Source: Algoriphagus pacificus
Lineage (GTDB): Bacteria; Bacteroidota; Bacteroidia; Cytophagales; Cyclobacteriaceae
NCBI RefSeq assembly: GCF_017254845.1
Contig: NZ_JAFKCU010000001.1
Location: 186,001-250,000, forward strand
DNA: 64,000 bases
Direction of reading: 5' to 3'
This document shows, in pieces, positions 51,660 through 60,540 of the stretch (position 1 is the stretch's first letter; each line of letters starts with the position of its first letter). A program made the translations under genes and the position numbers. The notes beneath the pieces are model-generated. The model was not told where the DNA came from, ran no database searches, and saw only the letters and a list, made by a program, of their open reading frames with translations.

Positions 51660-52586
51660 ATGTACGGGAATTTTTGGGAAAATCTTCGGAATGCCTTCTG
51701 GCATGACAACAACAGTCTCTACAAACTGCTAGCCATCAATATTCTGGTATTCATGGTGGTTTTGGTAGCAAGAGTAATGCTGACCATCACAGGCTTTGGA
51801 GATATTTATGCTGCAGGTATATCTCATTTGATGATGCCTGCCTCCCTTTCTAAATTGGCTACCCAACCTTGGGCTATTTTTTCTTATATGTTTCTACACG
51901 AGGGGATCTTTCACATCCTCTTCAACATGCTTTTTCTATTCTGGTTTGGTCAATTGGTTCACCAGTTTTTGGGAAGTAGAAAATTGGCCAATCTGTACAT
52001 TCTCGGTGGAGTTGCAGGAGCCTTGTTTTATGTCCTGATTTATAACTTGGCACCCTATTTCCGTGGATCGGTAGATAGTTCTTTGATGTTGGGAGCAAGT
52101 GCAGGCGTTTTTGCAGTTGTTGTGGGAGCGGCCACTTTAAGCCCAAATACCACCTTTTTTCTGATCCTACTTGGACCGGTAAAAATCAAATACATCGCCA
52201 TTTTCTATGTAGTACTATCTTTTGCCAAATCTGCTGGAGCAAATGCAGGTGGAGAACTTGCGCATTTGGGTGGAGCTCTGCTAGGCTACTTGTATATTAT
52301 TGAGCTGCGAAGAGGAGTAGATTGGGGAGCTCCAGTTCAGAAAGTCGGAATATTCTTTGAGAATTTATTAAGCAAAAGACAAAAGGTTAATGTGTCCTAT
52401 CGCAAACCAAAATCTTCTGGTGGATATAAACCATTTTCAAAGGCAGCCGATACAAAACCCGCTATTAAATCAAGTGATGCTTCTCAGGAAGAAATCGATG
52501 TGATTCTTGACAAGATTGCAGAGAAAGGCTACGAGGCCCTTTCCAAAGAAGAGAAAAGAAAGCTTTTTGAATTCAGCAAAAAGTAA
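51660..52586 (+). CDS. Rhomboid-family intramembrane serine protease 2
   Basis: This is a 308-residue rhomboid. The nucleophile is S147 in GASAGVFA and the His is H202 in GGELAHLGG; HEGIFHILFNM near 80-90 is the conserved loop/segment. A cytoplasmic tail of about 85 residues ends in EEIDVILDKIAEKGYEALSK, a tail also seen in other Bacteroidota rhomboids. It lies 3 bases after the first rhomboid gene, so mutL-rhomboid-rhomboid is probably one operon. Substrates unknown. Confidence 0.92.
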   Translation: MYGNFWENLRNAFWHDNNSLYKLLAINILVFMVVLVARVMLTITGFGDIYAAGISHLMMPASLSKLATQPWAIFSYMFLHEGIFHILFNMLFLFWFGQLVHQFLGSRKLANLYILGGVAGALFYVLIYNLAPYFRGSVDSSLMLGASAGVFAVVVGAATLSPNTTFFLILLGPVKIKYIAIFYVVLSFAKSAGANAGGELAHLGGALLGYLYIIELRRGVDWGAPVQKVGIFFENLLSKRQKVNVSYRKPKSSGGYKPFSKAADTKPAIKSSDASQEEIDVILDKIAEKGYEALSKEEKRKLFEFSKK

Positions 52587-52589
52587 AAA

Positions 52590-53060
52590 TCATAAAGGAA
52601 ATGCCAGTCCAAATCTAAATCCTGCCTCGCTGGGTGATTGGCTTTGCACTTTGAATTCCGTGCTTAATCCTACCCAATCAGTCATTCGGATATAAGCTCC
52701 AACTCCCACGTTTGCTCCTTTGATATTTCTTTTGGTGCCTGCCCCATCTGGATTGTTGTTTTCCCAGTTCTGACTGTATCCAGCCATAAAATAGAGTTGG
52801 GAGGCTCCTGTGGAAATATAATAGCGTAAGTCTGCACTGAAATTGCTCATTTTACCAACGTTCGGAAAAATCTTCGTGTAACTCGGCATGATGGCAAAAT
52901 TGTCTACGAAAAAATATTCAATTCCTCCACCGACTCCAAAATACTTATATCTCAAGCCATAAGTTCCTAAAAGATGGGCTCTGCTATCTCCTTGCACCTG
53001 GGCTGAAGCAAAGTCAGAAAAAGCAAAACAAACAAACAGCAAAACAATTACTTTTTTCAT
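52590..53060 (-). CDS. Small outer-membrane beta-barrel-like protein
   Basis: This is a 156-residue protein with a signal peptide (about 1-20, ending ASAQ). The mature part alternates aromatic and small residues in strands such as FGVGGGIEYFFVDNFAIMPSY and FSADLRYYISTGASQLYFMA and ends in RFGLAFPL. This fits an eight-stranded outer-membrane barrel. No more specific function is recognised. Convergent with the second rhomboid gene, with 3 bases between stops. Confidence 0.78.
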   Translation of the reverse strand: MKKVIVLLFVCFAFSDFASAQVQGDSRAHLLGTYGLRYKYFGVGGGIEYFFVDNFAIMPSYTKIFPNVGKMSNFSADLRYYISTGASQLYFMAGYSQNWENNNPDGAGTKRNIKGANVGVGAYIRMTDWVGLSTEFKVQSQSPSEAGFRFGLAFPL

Positions 53061-53122
53061 AAGCTGGAGATTAAGATTTAAAAAGATAAATGGCTTTTTG
53101 CAGGATTCAAAACCTGACTTTA

Positions 53123-54181
53123 TTAAATCGCTGCTACTTCATTTTTATTAGCCAACTGACCACAGGCAGCATCAATATCCTGTCCTCTGGATCTTCTGAC
53201 TTTTGCGATAATCCCCTGACTTTCCAAAACCTTTACATACATGTCCACAGCCTCTTGTTTGGCCTGCCGGAATTCCCCTTCGTCAATCGGATTGTACTGG
53301 ATGATATTCACTTTTGAAGGAATGATTTTACAGAATTTTGCCAAAGCTTTTGCATGGCGTTCATCATCATTCACACCATCCCAAATCACATACTCATAAG
53401 TTACTTTTCGACCAGTCTTCTGATACCAATATTTCAAGGACTCACCCAATTCCTCGATAGGATTTGAATCGTTGATCGGCATCAAACGGGAACGCGTCTC
53501 ATTGATAGCTGAATGAAGGGAAACTGCCAAGTTAAACTTGACCTCGTCATCAGCCATTTTTCGGATCATTTTTGTGACGCCTACGGTAGACAAAGTAATT
53601 CTTCTAGCTGCCATTCCTAGTCCCTCAGGAGAGGTAATCTTATCAATGGCAGCAATCACATTGGCATAGTTGAGCAAGGGCTCGCCCATTCCCATGAATA
53701 CAATATTGGTCAAAGGCCGCTGAAAATAAGTTTCAGCTTCTTCCTTGATTGCTACTACCTGATCATAGATTTCGTCAGGGTTCAAATTTCGCATGCGTTT
53801 CAATCTGGCAGTCGCACAAAAATTACAATCCAAGCTACAACCTACTTGGGAAGAAACACAAGCAGTAATTCGCTTACTGGTGGGAATTAAAACAGACTCA
53901 ACGATTTTATCATCATATAGCTTAACAGCATTTTTAATGGTCCCATCGTTTGAATGCTGCATCAAGTCCACGCGGATATGATTGATTGAAAAATGCGTTT
54001 TCAGCATTTCCCTTGTACCCAAAGAGATATTGCTCATATCATCAAAATTCTTCAATGATTTGTGCCATAGCCATTCATAAACCTGTTTGGCTCGAAACTT
54101 CTTTTCCCCATGTGAAAGAAAAAACTCTTCCAGTTCAGGGAGGCTAAGTTTACGAATGTCTCTTTTCTGAATTTCTTCCAT
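53123..54181 (-). CDS. rlmN: RlmN, 23S rRNA (adenine(2503)-C(2))-methyltransferase
   Basis: This is a 352-residue radical-SAM enzyme from the ATG at 54181 (MEEIQKRDIRKL); 21 more upstream codons are open but not family-like. The iron-sulfur motif CSLDCNFCATARL (CxxxCxxC) lies near 111-123, MGMGEPLLNYANV near 170, and the C-terminal GQDIDAACGQL with the methyl-carrying cysteine near the end. It methylates A2503 and can also modify tRNA A37, aiding translation fidelity. The divergent nitrilase gene lies upstream. Confidence 0.95.
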   Translation of the reverse strand: MEEIQKRDIRKLSLPELEEFFLSHGEKKFRAKQVYEWLWHKSLKNFDDMSNISLGTREMLKTHFSINHIRVDLMQHSNDGTIKNAVKLYDDKIVESVLIPTSKRITACVSSQVGCSLDCNFCATARLKRMRNLNPDEIYDQVVAIKEEAETYFQRPLTNIVFMGMGEPLLNYANVIAAIDKITSPEGLGMAARRITLSTVGVTKMIRKMADDEVKFNLAVSLHSAINETRSRLMPINDSNPIEELGESLKYWYQKTGRKVTYEYVIWDGVNDDERHAKALAKFCKIIPSKVNIIQYNPIDEGEFRQAKQEAVDMYVKVLESQGIIAKVRRSRGQDIDAACGQLANKNEVAAI

Positions 54182-54307
54182 GCCGCAATTTAGGTATAAT
54201 GACTGGAAAATAGGATTTATCCTTTCTCCGCCATGAGTTCGCAAATTAACAAGAACTTGTAGAGCCTTTGTTCCTGACTTTGTAAATTGATTTCAAAATC
54301 AGCATTT

Positions 54308-55228
54308 ATGAAACTCAAGGTTTGTTTGATCCAGGATAGCCCGGTTTTCTTTGACAAAGAAAAAACAATGCAAAAAGTCGAAGAACTATGCATTATTCAT
54401 GCGAAAGCAGGGAACCAGCTATTGGTTTTTCCTGAATCTTTTATTCCTGGCTATCCCAGAGGATTTACTTTCGGTGCCAAAATCGGAAGTCGAAGTGAAG
54501 CAGGTCGAGATCTTTATTTGGAATATTATCAAAACAGCTTTGAATTAGGAACTGCCGATCAGGAAAGGTTGGAAAGACTTTGTCGGGATTTAAAAATCTA
54601 TTTGGTAATCGGTGTGACAGAGCGGTACTGCAAAAACGGGAGTTTGTATTGCTCTATGTTATATTTTTCACCGAAAGGATTACTCGGTGTTCATCGTAAA
54701 ATCAAACCTACTGGCACGGAGCGTTTGATCTGGGCTGAAGACTCAGGTAAATCCCTCGTCAGTTTTGATACCAAAATAGGCAAACTGGGTGGACTGATCT
54801 GTTGGGAAAACTATATGCCCCTTGCCAGAATGGCCATGTATCAACAAGGAGTGGAAATCTACATTGCCCCGACAGCAGATGCCCGGAAAAACTGGACAGC
54901 CACCATGCAGCATATTGCTTTAGAAGGAAGGTGCTTTGTCTTGGGGTGCAATCAATATTTCAAAAAATCCATGTACCCAGAGAGATTTCAAGAAGAAGTT
55001 TCAGAAGAGCCTGAGGAAATATGTAATGGTGGAACAGTCATAATATCACCGATGGGAGAAATTCTAGCAGGTCCATTGTTCGGAGAAGCTGGGGCTGTTT
55101 CCTATGAGATTGATTTAGATCAGATAATAAAAAGCAAATTGGATTTTGATCCTATCGGGCATTATGGAAGAGATGACATCTTTCAATTCCATGTTTTGGG
55201 GCAACCCAAAATAAAAAAAGAAGAATAA
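54308..55228 (+). CDS. Carbon-nitrogen hydrolase (nitrilase/amidase superfamily)
   Basis: This is a 306-residue enzyme from the ATG at 54308. The catalytic triad is visible: Glu in FPESFIPGYPRG (about 41-52), Lys in HRKIKPTGTER (about 128-138) and Cys in GLICWENYMPLA (about 160-171). This set (with WEN after the Cys) is typical of aliphatic/aryl nitrilases and related amidases. Substrate unknown. A mid-operon gap of 128 bases separates it from the permease. Confidence 0.9.
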   Translation: MKLKVCLIQDSPVFFDKEKTMQKVEELCIIHAKAGNQLLVFPESFIPGYPRGFTFGAKIGSRSEAGRDLYLEYYQNSFELGTADQERLERLCRDLKIYLVIGVTERYCKNGSLYCSMLYFSPKGLLGVHRKIKPTGTERLIWAEDSGKSLVSFDTKIGKLGGLICWENYMPLARMAMYQQGVEIYIAPTADARKNWTATMQHIALEGRCFVLGCNQYFKKSMYPERFQEEVSEEPEEICNGGTVIISPMGEILAGPLFGEAGAVSYEIDLDQIIKSKLDFDPIGHYGRDDIFQFHVLGQPKIKKEE

Positions 55229-55356
55229 CCAAAGCGTACACAAAGTCTCAAATTGGGGAATTCTTGTTTTTTGGAAGAGTTTTCTATTGTCCTTAAGTAG
55301 CTTTTTGGCCTTTGCATCATATTTGAGGCGCTTGCAATGGACGAGAAGAATGAAAC

Positions 55357-56580
55357 ATGAGCGAATTTTTAAAAAACTGGGGAGAAGCGGCGAATACAAG
55401 TTTTGGATTTTTTTGGATGGCTTTATGGGCTTTTTCACTGGGCTACCTCATCAGTAGCATGATTCAGGTTTTTGTAACAGAAAAAAAAATGCAGCAGTTG
55501 ATGGGAGACAAAGAAGGCAAAGGAATTTTGCTCGGAACCATCTTTGGCTTTATCAGTAGCTCATGTAGTTTTTCTGCGCTGGCCACTACCAAATCCCTTT
55601 TTAAAAAAGGTGCAAGTTTTATCTCGTCAATTGCATTTTTACTTGCCTCCACCAACTTGGTAATTGAATTAGGAATCATCATTTCCATATTTCTAGGATG
55701 GCAATTTGTAGTGGGAGAATATGCAGGCGCTGTTTTACTCATTTTGATCAGTTGGCTTTTGATTAGAATCATAAAGCCAAAAAAACTGATTGAATCAGCT
55801 CGAAAAAACCTGTCAGAAGGAGAAATGGGAATGGGTGAAATGGGCACCTCCGATCAGGAAACCCTGAACTCCGAGAAAAGCTGGGCCAAAGTAGGTCGTC
55901 AATTTGGAATGGAGTGGAAAATGGTCTGGAAAGATGTGACCATAGGATTCACTATTGCGGGGATCGTGGCAGCTATAGTTCCTGATTCATTTTTCCAAAC
56001 GCTATTTATCAATAGCGGTCAAGGAAATACAGACTATTCATTTCTGGAAATTCTGGAACATATTATTGTCGGACCAGTCGCTGCTTTTTTGACTTTCATC
56101 GGCTCGATGGGAAATATCCCATTAGCTGCACTTCTCTTTGGCAAAGGAGTAAGTTTTGCCGGTGTCATGGCTTTTATTTTCAGTGATTTGGTTGTATTCC
56201 CAGTTCTTCGAATCAATGCCAAATATTACGGCTGGAAAATGGCCTTGTTTATACTCTTACTGCTTCTTTCTGCATTAGTTATCACTTCCTTGGTACTTCA
56301 TTACTCCTTTGATTTTATTGGAATTCTACCTGACCCATCACAGGTCAAAATGGAAAATGAATCTTTTTTCAAAATCAATTACACTTTCTTCCTGAACATA
56401 GCATTTGCAATAGGATCCGCATTTTTGATTTGGCTTGGATACGGTAAGTATCAAAAAATGAAATACATGAAGGAAATGGCTCCTAAAAGTAAGACTCTGG
56501 AGACTGTTCTGAAGTATGTCGCTTTCCTTTGCTATGTTTGGCTGATCGGCGGAATGGCCGTTCATCTATTCATTGGGTAA
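55357..56580 (+). CDS. YraQ/ArsP-like membrane permease
   Basis: This is a 407-residue protein with about ten membrane segments. It has the motif SSSCSFSALATTKSLF (near 69-84), typical of the UPF0718/YraQ permease family, which includes ArsP (organoarsenical export). A second half repeats the fold. A Met-, Gly- and Glu-rich cytoplasmic linker (about 155-180) joins the halves. No arsenic gene is nearby, so substrate is unknown. It converges with the M1 peptidase gene (2-base gap between stops). Confidence 0.85.
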   Translation: MSEFLKNWGEAANTSFGFFWMALWAFSLGYLISSMIQVFVTEKKMQQLMGDKEGKGILLGTIFGFISSSCSFSALATTKSLFKKGASFISSIAFLLASTNLVIELGIIISIFLGWQFVVGEYAGAVLLILISWLLIRIIKPKKLIESARKNLSEGEMGMGEMGTSDQETLNSEKSWAKVGRQFGMEWKMVWKDVTIGFTIAGIVAAIVPDSFFQTLFINSGQGNTDYSFLEILEHIIVGPVAAFLTFIGSMGNIPLAALLFGKGVSFAGVMAFIFSDLVVFPVLRINAKYYGWKMALFILLLLLSALVITSLVLHYSFDFIGILPDPSQVKMENESFFKINYTFFLNIAFAIGSAFLIWLGYGKYQKMKYMKEMAPKSKTLETVLKYVAFLCYVWLIGGMAVHLFIG

Positions 56581-56582
56581 GG

Positions 56583-58163
56583 CTACTTATGATTAAGCAT
56601 TAACCAACCTTTTGGGTCTACTTTCAATTCAAACAAACTAGGTACAAAAGTAGGTTTTGAACCTAAACTGATTTTTTCTAGGCCATTAGAAGTTTGAATT
56701 TCTACCGGAATCTTAAAACCTATTCCTTTCAAGCTCACCAAATAACCTGATTTTCCTTTCTTCTTGATGTTAACTTCTGGGATCTCAGTAGTTTTTAAAT
56801 AATAATTCAAAAATTCACTCAGGTCCTGGCTCGTATAAGCGTTCACAAAATCAATAAAATCCTGGGTTGTCACTTGATTTTGATAGGTAAATCTTTCGTC
56901 GTTATTGAAAGCTTTTAGCATCGGAAAAAAGACCTCATCCCCAAGAACACCTCTCAGACCATGGACCACAGCCGCCCCTTTGGAATAAATTTCTCCATGA
57001 TAAGCTTCTTCCTCAGTACTATTTGGTGGACTTACAACTGGTTTTGCGTGTGGAATGGATTGAATCACAGACGCTGCCTGATTAAAATAGGCCTCCGAAC
57101 CTCCATGTTCTTCAAAAAACAACCAATCTCCAAAGGCAGTAAATCCCTCGTGAATCCACATATCTGCCCAATCCCCAACTGACATTTTATTCCCAAACCA
57201 TTCATGTCCAAGTTCATGATGGAGTAGCCAATCATACTGCACTTTTCCCATTGGTACAAACTGGAAATTATTCCCATAAGCATTGATTGTCTGGTGCTCC
57301 ATTCCCAGATAGGGAGTTTCGACCACGGCGATTTTATCATTTGGGAAAGGGAACGCCCCAAAATATTTTTCATGGGTAGCTGTACTGACTTTTAATACCT
57401 CTAAAAGTGCTTCAGCTTTTAAACGATCCTCCTGCAGCACAAAAACCTGCATCATAATATCTTGTCCTGAAATGGATCTAAAAAGAGTATGCGCTTCATG
57501 AAATACTCCCAATGTAAAATTGACACCATAATTATTGATGTGATAATCTGTAGCCCAATGATAGGTTACCAAATCACCCTCTTCTATCTTTTCCAAAAGT
57601 CTCCCATTCGCAGCAACGAAATAGGGCTTTTCAACAGTAAAGAATAAATCCACTCCTTGACTAGGCTCGCTAGAAGGATGATCCAATGCAGGCATAAAAA
57701 TCTTTGCTCCTTCTCCTTGGGAGGAAAGTCCCATCCAATGGTTTTCCAAAAGATCAATCTCCCAAGTAAAACCTCCAGTCCAAGGTGGATTCAAAGCTAT
57801 TGGAGTGACACCTCCATAAAAAATCTCCACTGAATTGCATGTGCAATCAATAGGTAGAATATCCAAGAGATCGTTTTGGTGTACAAATGACACCTCTTGC
57901 CCATTCATCAGTACCTTTTCTACCTGATATTCATCGATTAAATTAAGTCTAAGTGTATCGAGTTTTTCTGCAGCTTCAAAAGTCACCAGGTTCTTGCCCT
58001 GAATAGATTTTGTATTGGGTATGATTTGTAAAGACAACTCATAGTGCAAAACCTTAAATTTTTCCTGCAAAGGATCCATAGGACCACCCCAATCCCAGTT
58101 TTGAGCGAAAACGGTATTCAGCAAGTTGCAGCAAAAGAAGGCGAGAAGGATGATTCTTTTCAT
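56583..58163 (-). CDS. M1-family zinc metallopeptidase, secreted
   Basis: This is a 526-residue protein with a signal peptide (about 1-20, ending VFAQ). Residues about 30-230 are the N-terminal beta domain. The zinc site is HELGHEWFG at 316-324 with the third ligand E339 in IHEGFTAF. The GxMEN substrate motif appears as LGMEHQTINAYG near 286-297, a His for Asn change at the fifth position, which may alter the exopeptidase site. At about 526 residues it is shorter than classic aminopeptidase N (about 870), since the large C-terminal domain is absent. Confidence 0.9.
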   Translation of the reverse strand: MKRIILLAFFCCNLLNTVFAQNWDWGGPMDPLQEKFKVLHYELSLQIIPNTKSIQGKNLVTFEAAEKLDTLRLNLIDEYQVEKVLMNGQEVSFVHQNDLLDILPIDCTCNSVEIFYGGVTPIALNPPWTGGFTWEIDLLENHWMGLSSQGEGAKIFMPALDHPSSEPSQGVDLFFTVEKPYFVAANGRLLEKIEEGDLVTYHWATDYHINNYGVNFTLGVFHEAHTLFRSISGQDIMMQVFVLQEDRLKAEALLEVLKVSTATHEKYFGAFPFPNDKIAVVETPYLGMEHQTINAYGNNFQFVPMGKVQYDWLLHHELGHEWFGNKMSVGDWADMWIHEGFTAFGDWLFFEEHGGSEAYFNQAASVIQSIPHAKPVVSPPNSTEEEAYHGEIYSKGAAVVHGLRGVLGDEVFFPMLKAFNNDERFTYQNQVTTQDFIDFVNAYTSQDLSEFLNYYLKTTEIPEVNIKKKGKSGYLVSLKGIGFKIPVEIQTSNGLEKISLGSKPTFVPSLFELKVDPKGWLMLNHK

Positions 58164-58220
58164 AGATTAAAGGTAGGCGATCAGAGATACTTATCGTGTT
58201 TTATGTTTAAGATCAAGTCT

Positions 58221-58721
58221 CTATTTTGTATTCAGCCGATACAAAACTTCCAGCATTGGAAATCCAAAGTTCTCAGTCATTTCTTCAGAAATTCTGACAA
58301 ATCCATTTCGCTCATACAGACTTACCGCTGGATCCAAACCGGAAGTCGTATACAGGTAGGCTTCTTGGTAGTGTTTTTCGTTGAAAAAATCCATCCACTC
58401 CTGCATGAGTTTCTTTCCAAGGCCTAACCCTCTGAATTCCTTCTCAAGTATAAAATATCGCAATTGGGCCTGGTTATTTGATCGATGCATCAGCAATAAA
58501 AAACCAACCATCCTACCGCCTGATTCAACCACCCAAACACGATCCAATTCTGGATTGTAATCATGATAAAATTCCACCAAACTCTTCATCACATAAGCTT
58601 CAAAACCGATCGGAAAGCCATGTTCCTCCCCATAAATTTTCCCATGCAGAAAAGCTACTTGACCCAGATCTCCAGCTTTTAGATAATTGCGGATAGAAAT
58701 TTGATTCGCCTGAAATTCCAT
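58221..58721 (-). CDS. GNAT-family N-acetyltransferase
   Basis: This is a 166-residue protein. The acetyl-CoA pyrophosphate loop is EFRGLGLGKKLMQEWM near 95-110, followed by the strand AYLYTTSGLDPAVSLYERNG (about 119-138), which ends in the family YERNGF motif. Acceptor not known. Located just downstream of the UPF0158 gene's terminator and 57 bases before the M1 peptidase gene. Confidence 0.88.
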   Translation of the reverse strand: MEFQANQISIRNYLKAGDLGQVAFLHGKIYGEEHGFPIGFEAYVMKSLVEFYHDYNPELDRVWVVESGGRMVGFLLLMHRSNNQAQLRYFILEKEFRGLGLGKKLMQEWMDFFNEKHYQEAYLYTTSGLDPAVSLYERNGFVRISEEMTENFGFPMLEVLYRLNTK

Positions 58722-58730
58722 AAATCTTCA

Positions 58731-58758
58731 ATAAAAAAACCGCCCTTCCAGGCGGTTT
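58731..58758 (-). terminator. Intrinsic terminator of the UPF0158 gene
   Basis: The stem AAACCGCC (58737-58744) and GGCGGTTT (58751-58758) has a 6-base loop; on the minus strand a T run follows (58739-58733). Confidence 0.92.
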
Positions 58759-58762
58759 GAAT

Positions 58763-59200
58763 TTAGTCTTCGGAATAGTTAAAGCTATCCACTTGTTCTT
58801 TTACCCAGTCCAGGTATTTCGAATTTTTATATTCATACCATTCGCCTTTGTATTTGGAATCGTCAATCAGGAATTTAAAACCAGTAGCTGCTTTGGGTTT
58901 ACTCAAAGCATTTACCAAGTCTTCTGCCAAGACTTTTTCCTTCACTTTTCTATCAATAAAATCCTGCATCATCTGATGTTCTTGAGCAGGTTCCATTTTT
59001 GTGAATTCGGCGAAATTGTCAGGATTTTCTTCTATTTCATCTAGAATATCCTCTTCCTCCTCGGTAAGGTCATAGTTGAAATAATCTTCATCATCAGGCA
59101 TATGATGTATCTTCTTTTTATCGATTTGGTAGAAGACAACATTGCCTTTCAGCAATTGGGCGGAAATTAATCCCACCTCTTTTTCAGTAAGCGAAAACAT
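58763..59200 (-). CDS. UPF0158 family protein
   Basis: This is a 145-residue acidic protein resembling the UPF0158 family, with an ILDEIEENPDNFAEFTKMEP block near 50-70, and ending in a WVKEQV helix. Function unknown. A clear terminator follows; it appears to be a single-gene unit. Confidence 0.8.
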   Translation of the reverse strand: MFSLTEKEVGLISAQLLKGNVVFYQIDKKKIHHMPDDEDYFNYDLTEEEEDILDEIEENPDNFAEFTKMEPAQEHQMMQDFIDRKVKEKVLAEDLVNALSKPKAATGFKFLIDDSKYKGEWYEYKNSKYLDWVKEQVDSFNYSED

Positions 59201-59300
59201 GAATGAGTTACAAAATTTTTGGAAAAATAGTGAATGTCAGATTTGCATCAAATTGTTTTTAATCAAGCAATTGAAAAGGATTGAAAATAATTCTTTCTAT

Positions 59301-59951
59301 TTACTTAAAAAGGCCCCTTAAGACCTCAGAATCAATAAAATGACCTCCAGAAAAGTTAAGTATTTCTGGAACTTTGCCAAAAGATTTTATGAAATCTTCT
59401 TGTTTTTTGAGCCTTTCCGGCGTCAAAAACTCATCTTGGTCTCCCAACACGATAGTCATGGTGGTATTTTCGAATCTTTTTCGGCTTTCTTCGATGTTTA
59501 AATCATGGGCAAAACCTCCTGCCCAAAGGATCAATTGATCAATTTCTCCTGTCCAGCGGCTTGCCCATCGAGTGGCAGTGGCCGCTCCCTGAGAAAAGCC
59601 CAAAACATTTACTTTTGGTGAATTTTTATACGCTTCTAAAAACCCCTCGACCAATTTGTCCAAGTATCTATGGTTGTTTTCGATAGCCAATTCACGATCA
59701 TGACTGGTCATCCAATTGGCTCCCACTCTTCCATGAAAATCTTTCAGGTAGGAATAATTCGTTCCTTCCGGGGCTAAAAAAATCCTTTGTTCACTATCAA
59801 AAGGTAAAAACTTCCGGATGAAGAATTCTGTCAACTGCCCATAGCCATGAAAGAGAATCCAAACTTCAGATTCTTCAAAATTAGGTTCATGTGAAATGGA
59901 ATAAACTGCTTCGAAATTAAACTGAATACGCTTTTTCAAATTTTCAGCCAT
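59301..59951 (-). CDS. Alpha/beta hydrolase, phospholipase/carboxylesterase type
   Basis: This is a 216-residue cytoplasmic alpha/beta hydrolase. The nucleophile elbow is GFSQGAATA (Ser about 120), an acidic residue follows in LGDQDEFLTPE (Asp about 172) and His in GGHFIDS near 203. It resembles YpfH/AB_hydrolase_2 esterases. The start overlaps the cytidine deaminase end by 8 bases, so both belong to one transcript. Substrate unknown. Confidence 0.87.
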   Translation of the reverse strand: MAENLKKRIQFNFEAVYSISHEPNFEESEVWILFHGYGQLTEFFIRKFLPFDSEQRIFLAPEGTNYSYLKDFHGRVGANWMTSHDRELAIENNHRYLDKLVEGFLEAYKNSPKVNVLGFSQGAATATRWASRWTGEIDQLILWAGGFAHDLNIEESRKRFENTTMTIVLGDQDEFLTPERLKKQEDFIKSFGKVPEILNFSGGHFIDSEVLRGLFK

Positions 59952-60426
59952 TTAAGTCATCAAATTTAAACGGTAAAATAGAAGCCACTCCGGGCACCTT
60001 GATCACATGGCCATCGGGTTTTAAAATCAGCAATTCGATCGATTGATTGAATCTCATTTCTGTCTCGCTGATAGTTTGTCTGCAAAGTCCACATGGTGAA
60101 ACAGATGCCCATTCCTCCTCCCCTGATCTCTGGGCAACTATAGCCATTTTTTTGACAGGGCTATTAGGGAAATTGGCGCCTGCAAAGCCCAACAAAAGTC
60201 TTTCGGCACAAACTCCTACAGGAAAACTCACATTCTCTTGGTTACTAGACTGAAGAATTTCCCCTGAATTCAAAAGTAATGCGGCTCCTACATGAAATTT
60301 GGAATAGGGAGCATAAGCATCTTTTGAGATAGACTTTGCACGATCAATCAAGGTTTGCTCCACTTCGGATAACTCATCCCAGGTACATTCCTCAATTTCG
60401 GTTTCGATTTTTAATTTCTTGCTCAT
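59944..60426 (-). CDS. cdd: Cytidine deaminase
   Basis: This is a 160-residue zinc enzyme of pyrimidine salvage that converts cytidine and deoxycytidine to uridine forms. The active-site motifs CAERLLL (catalytic Glu with the first zinc Cys) and SVSPCGLCRQTISE (the other two zinc Cys) are present, along with YSKFHVGAALLL near 41-52. It is a tetramer in this short class. The gene overlaps the esterase by 8 bases. Confidence 0.95.
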   Translation of the reverse strand: MSKKLKIETEIEECTWDELSEVEQTLIDRAKSISKDAYAPYSKFHVGAALLLNSGEILQSSNQENVSFPVGVCAERLLLGFAGANFPNSPVKKMAIVAQRSGEEEWASVSPCGLCRQTISETEMRFNQSIELLILKPDGHVIKVPGVASILPFKFDDLNG

Positions 60427-60540
60427 GATAGTTATGGAGCTTTCCTAACGTCCAAAGTACTGATTTGTTCCAATTTTCCGCCATCTCCTTTTGAGACTTA
60501 AAATTATTAATCAATTTAGATCAGCGAATTCTTGAAGACT

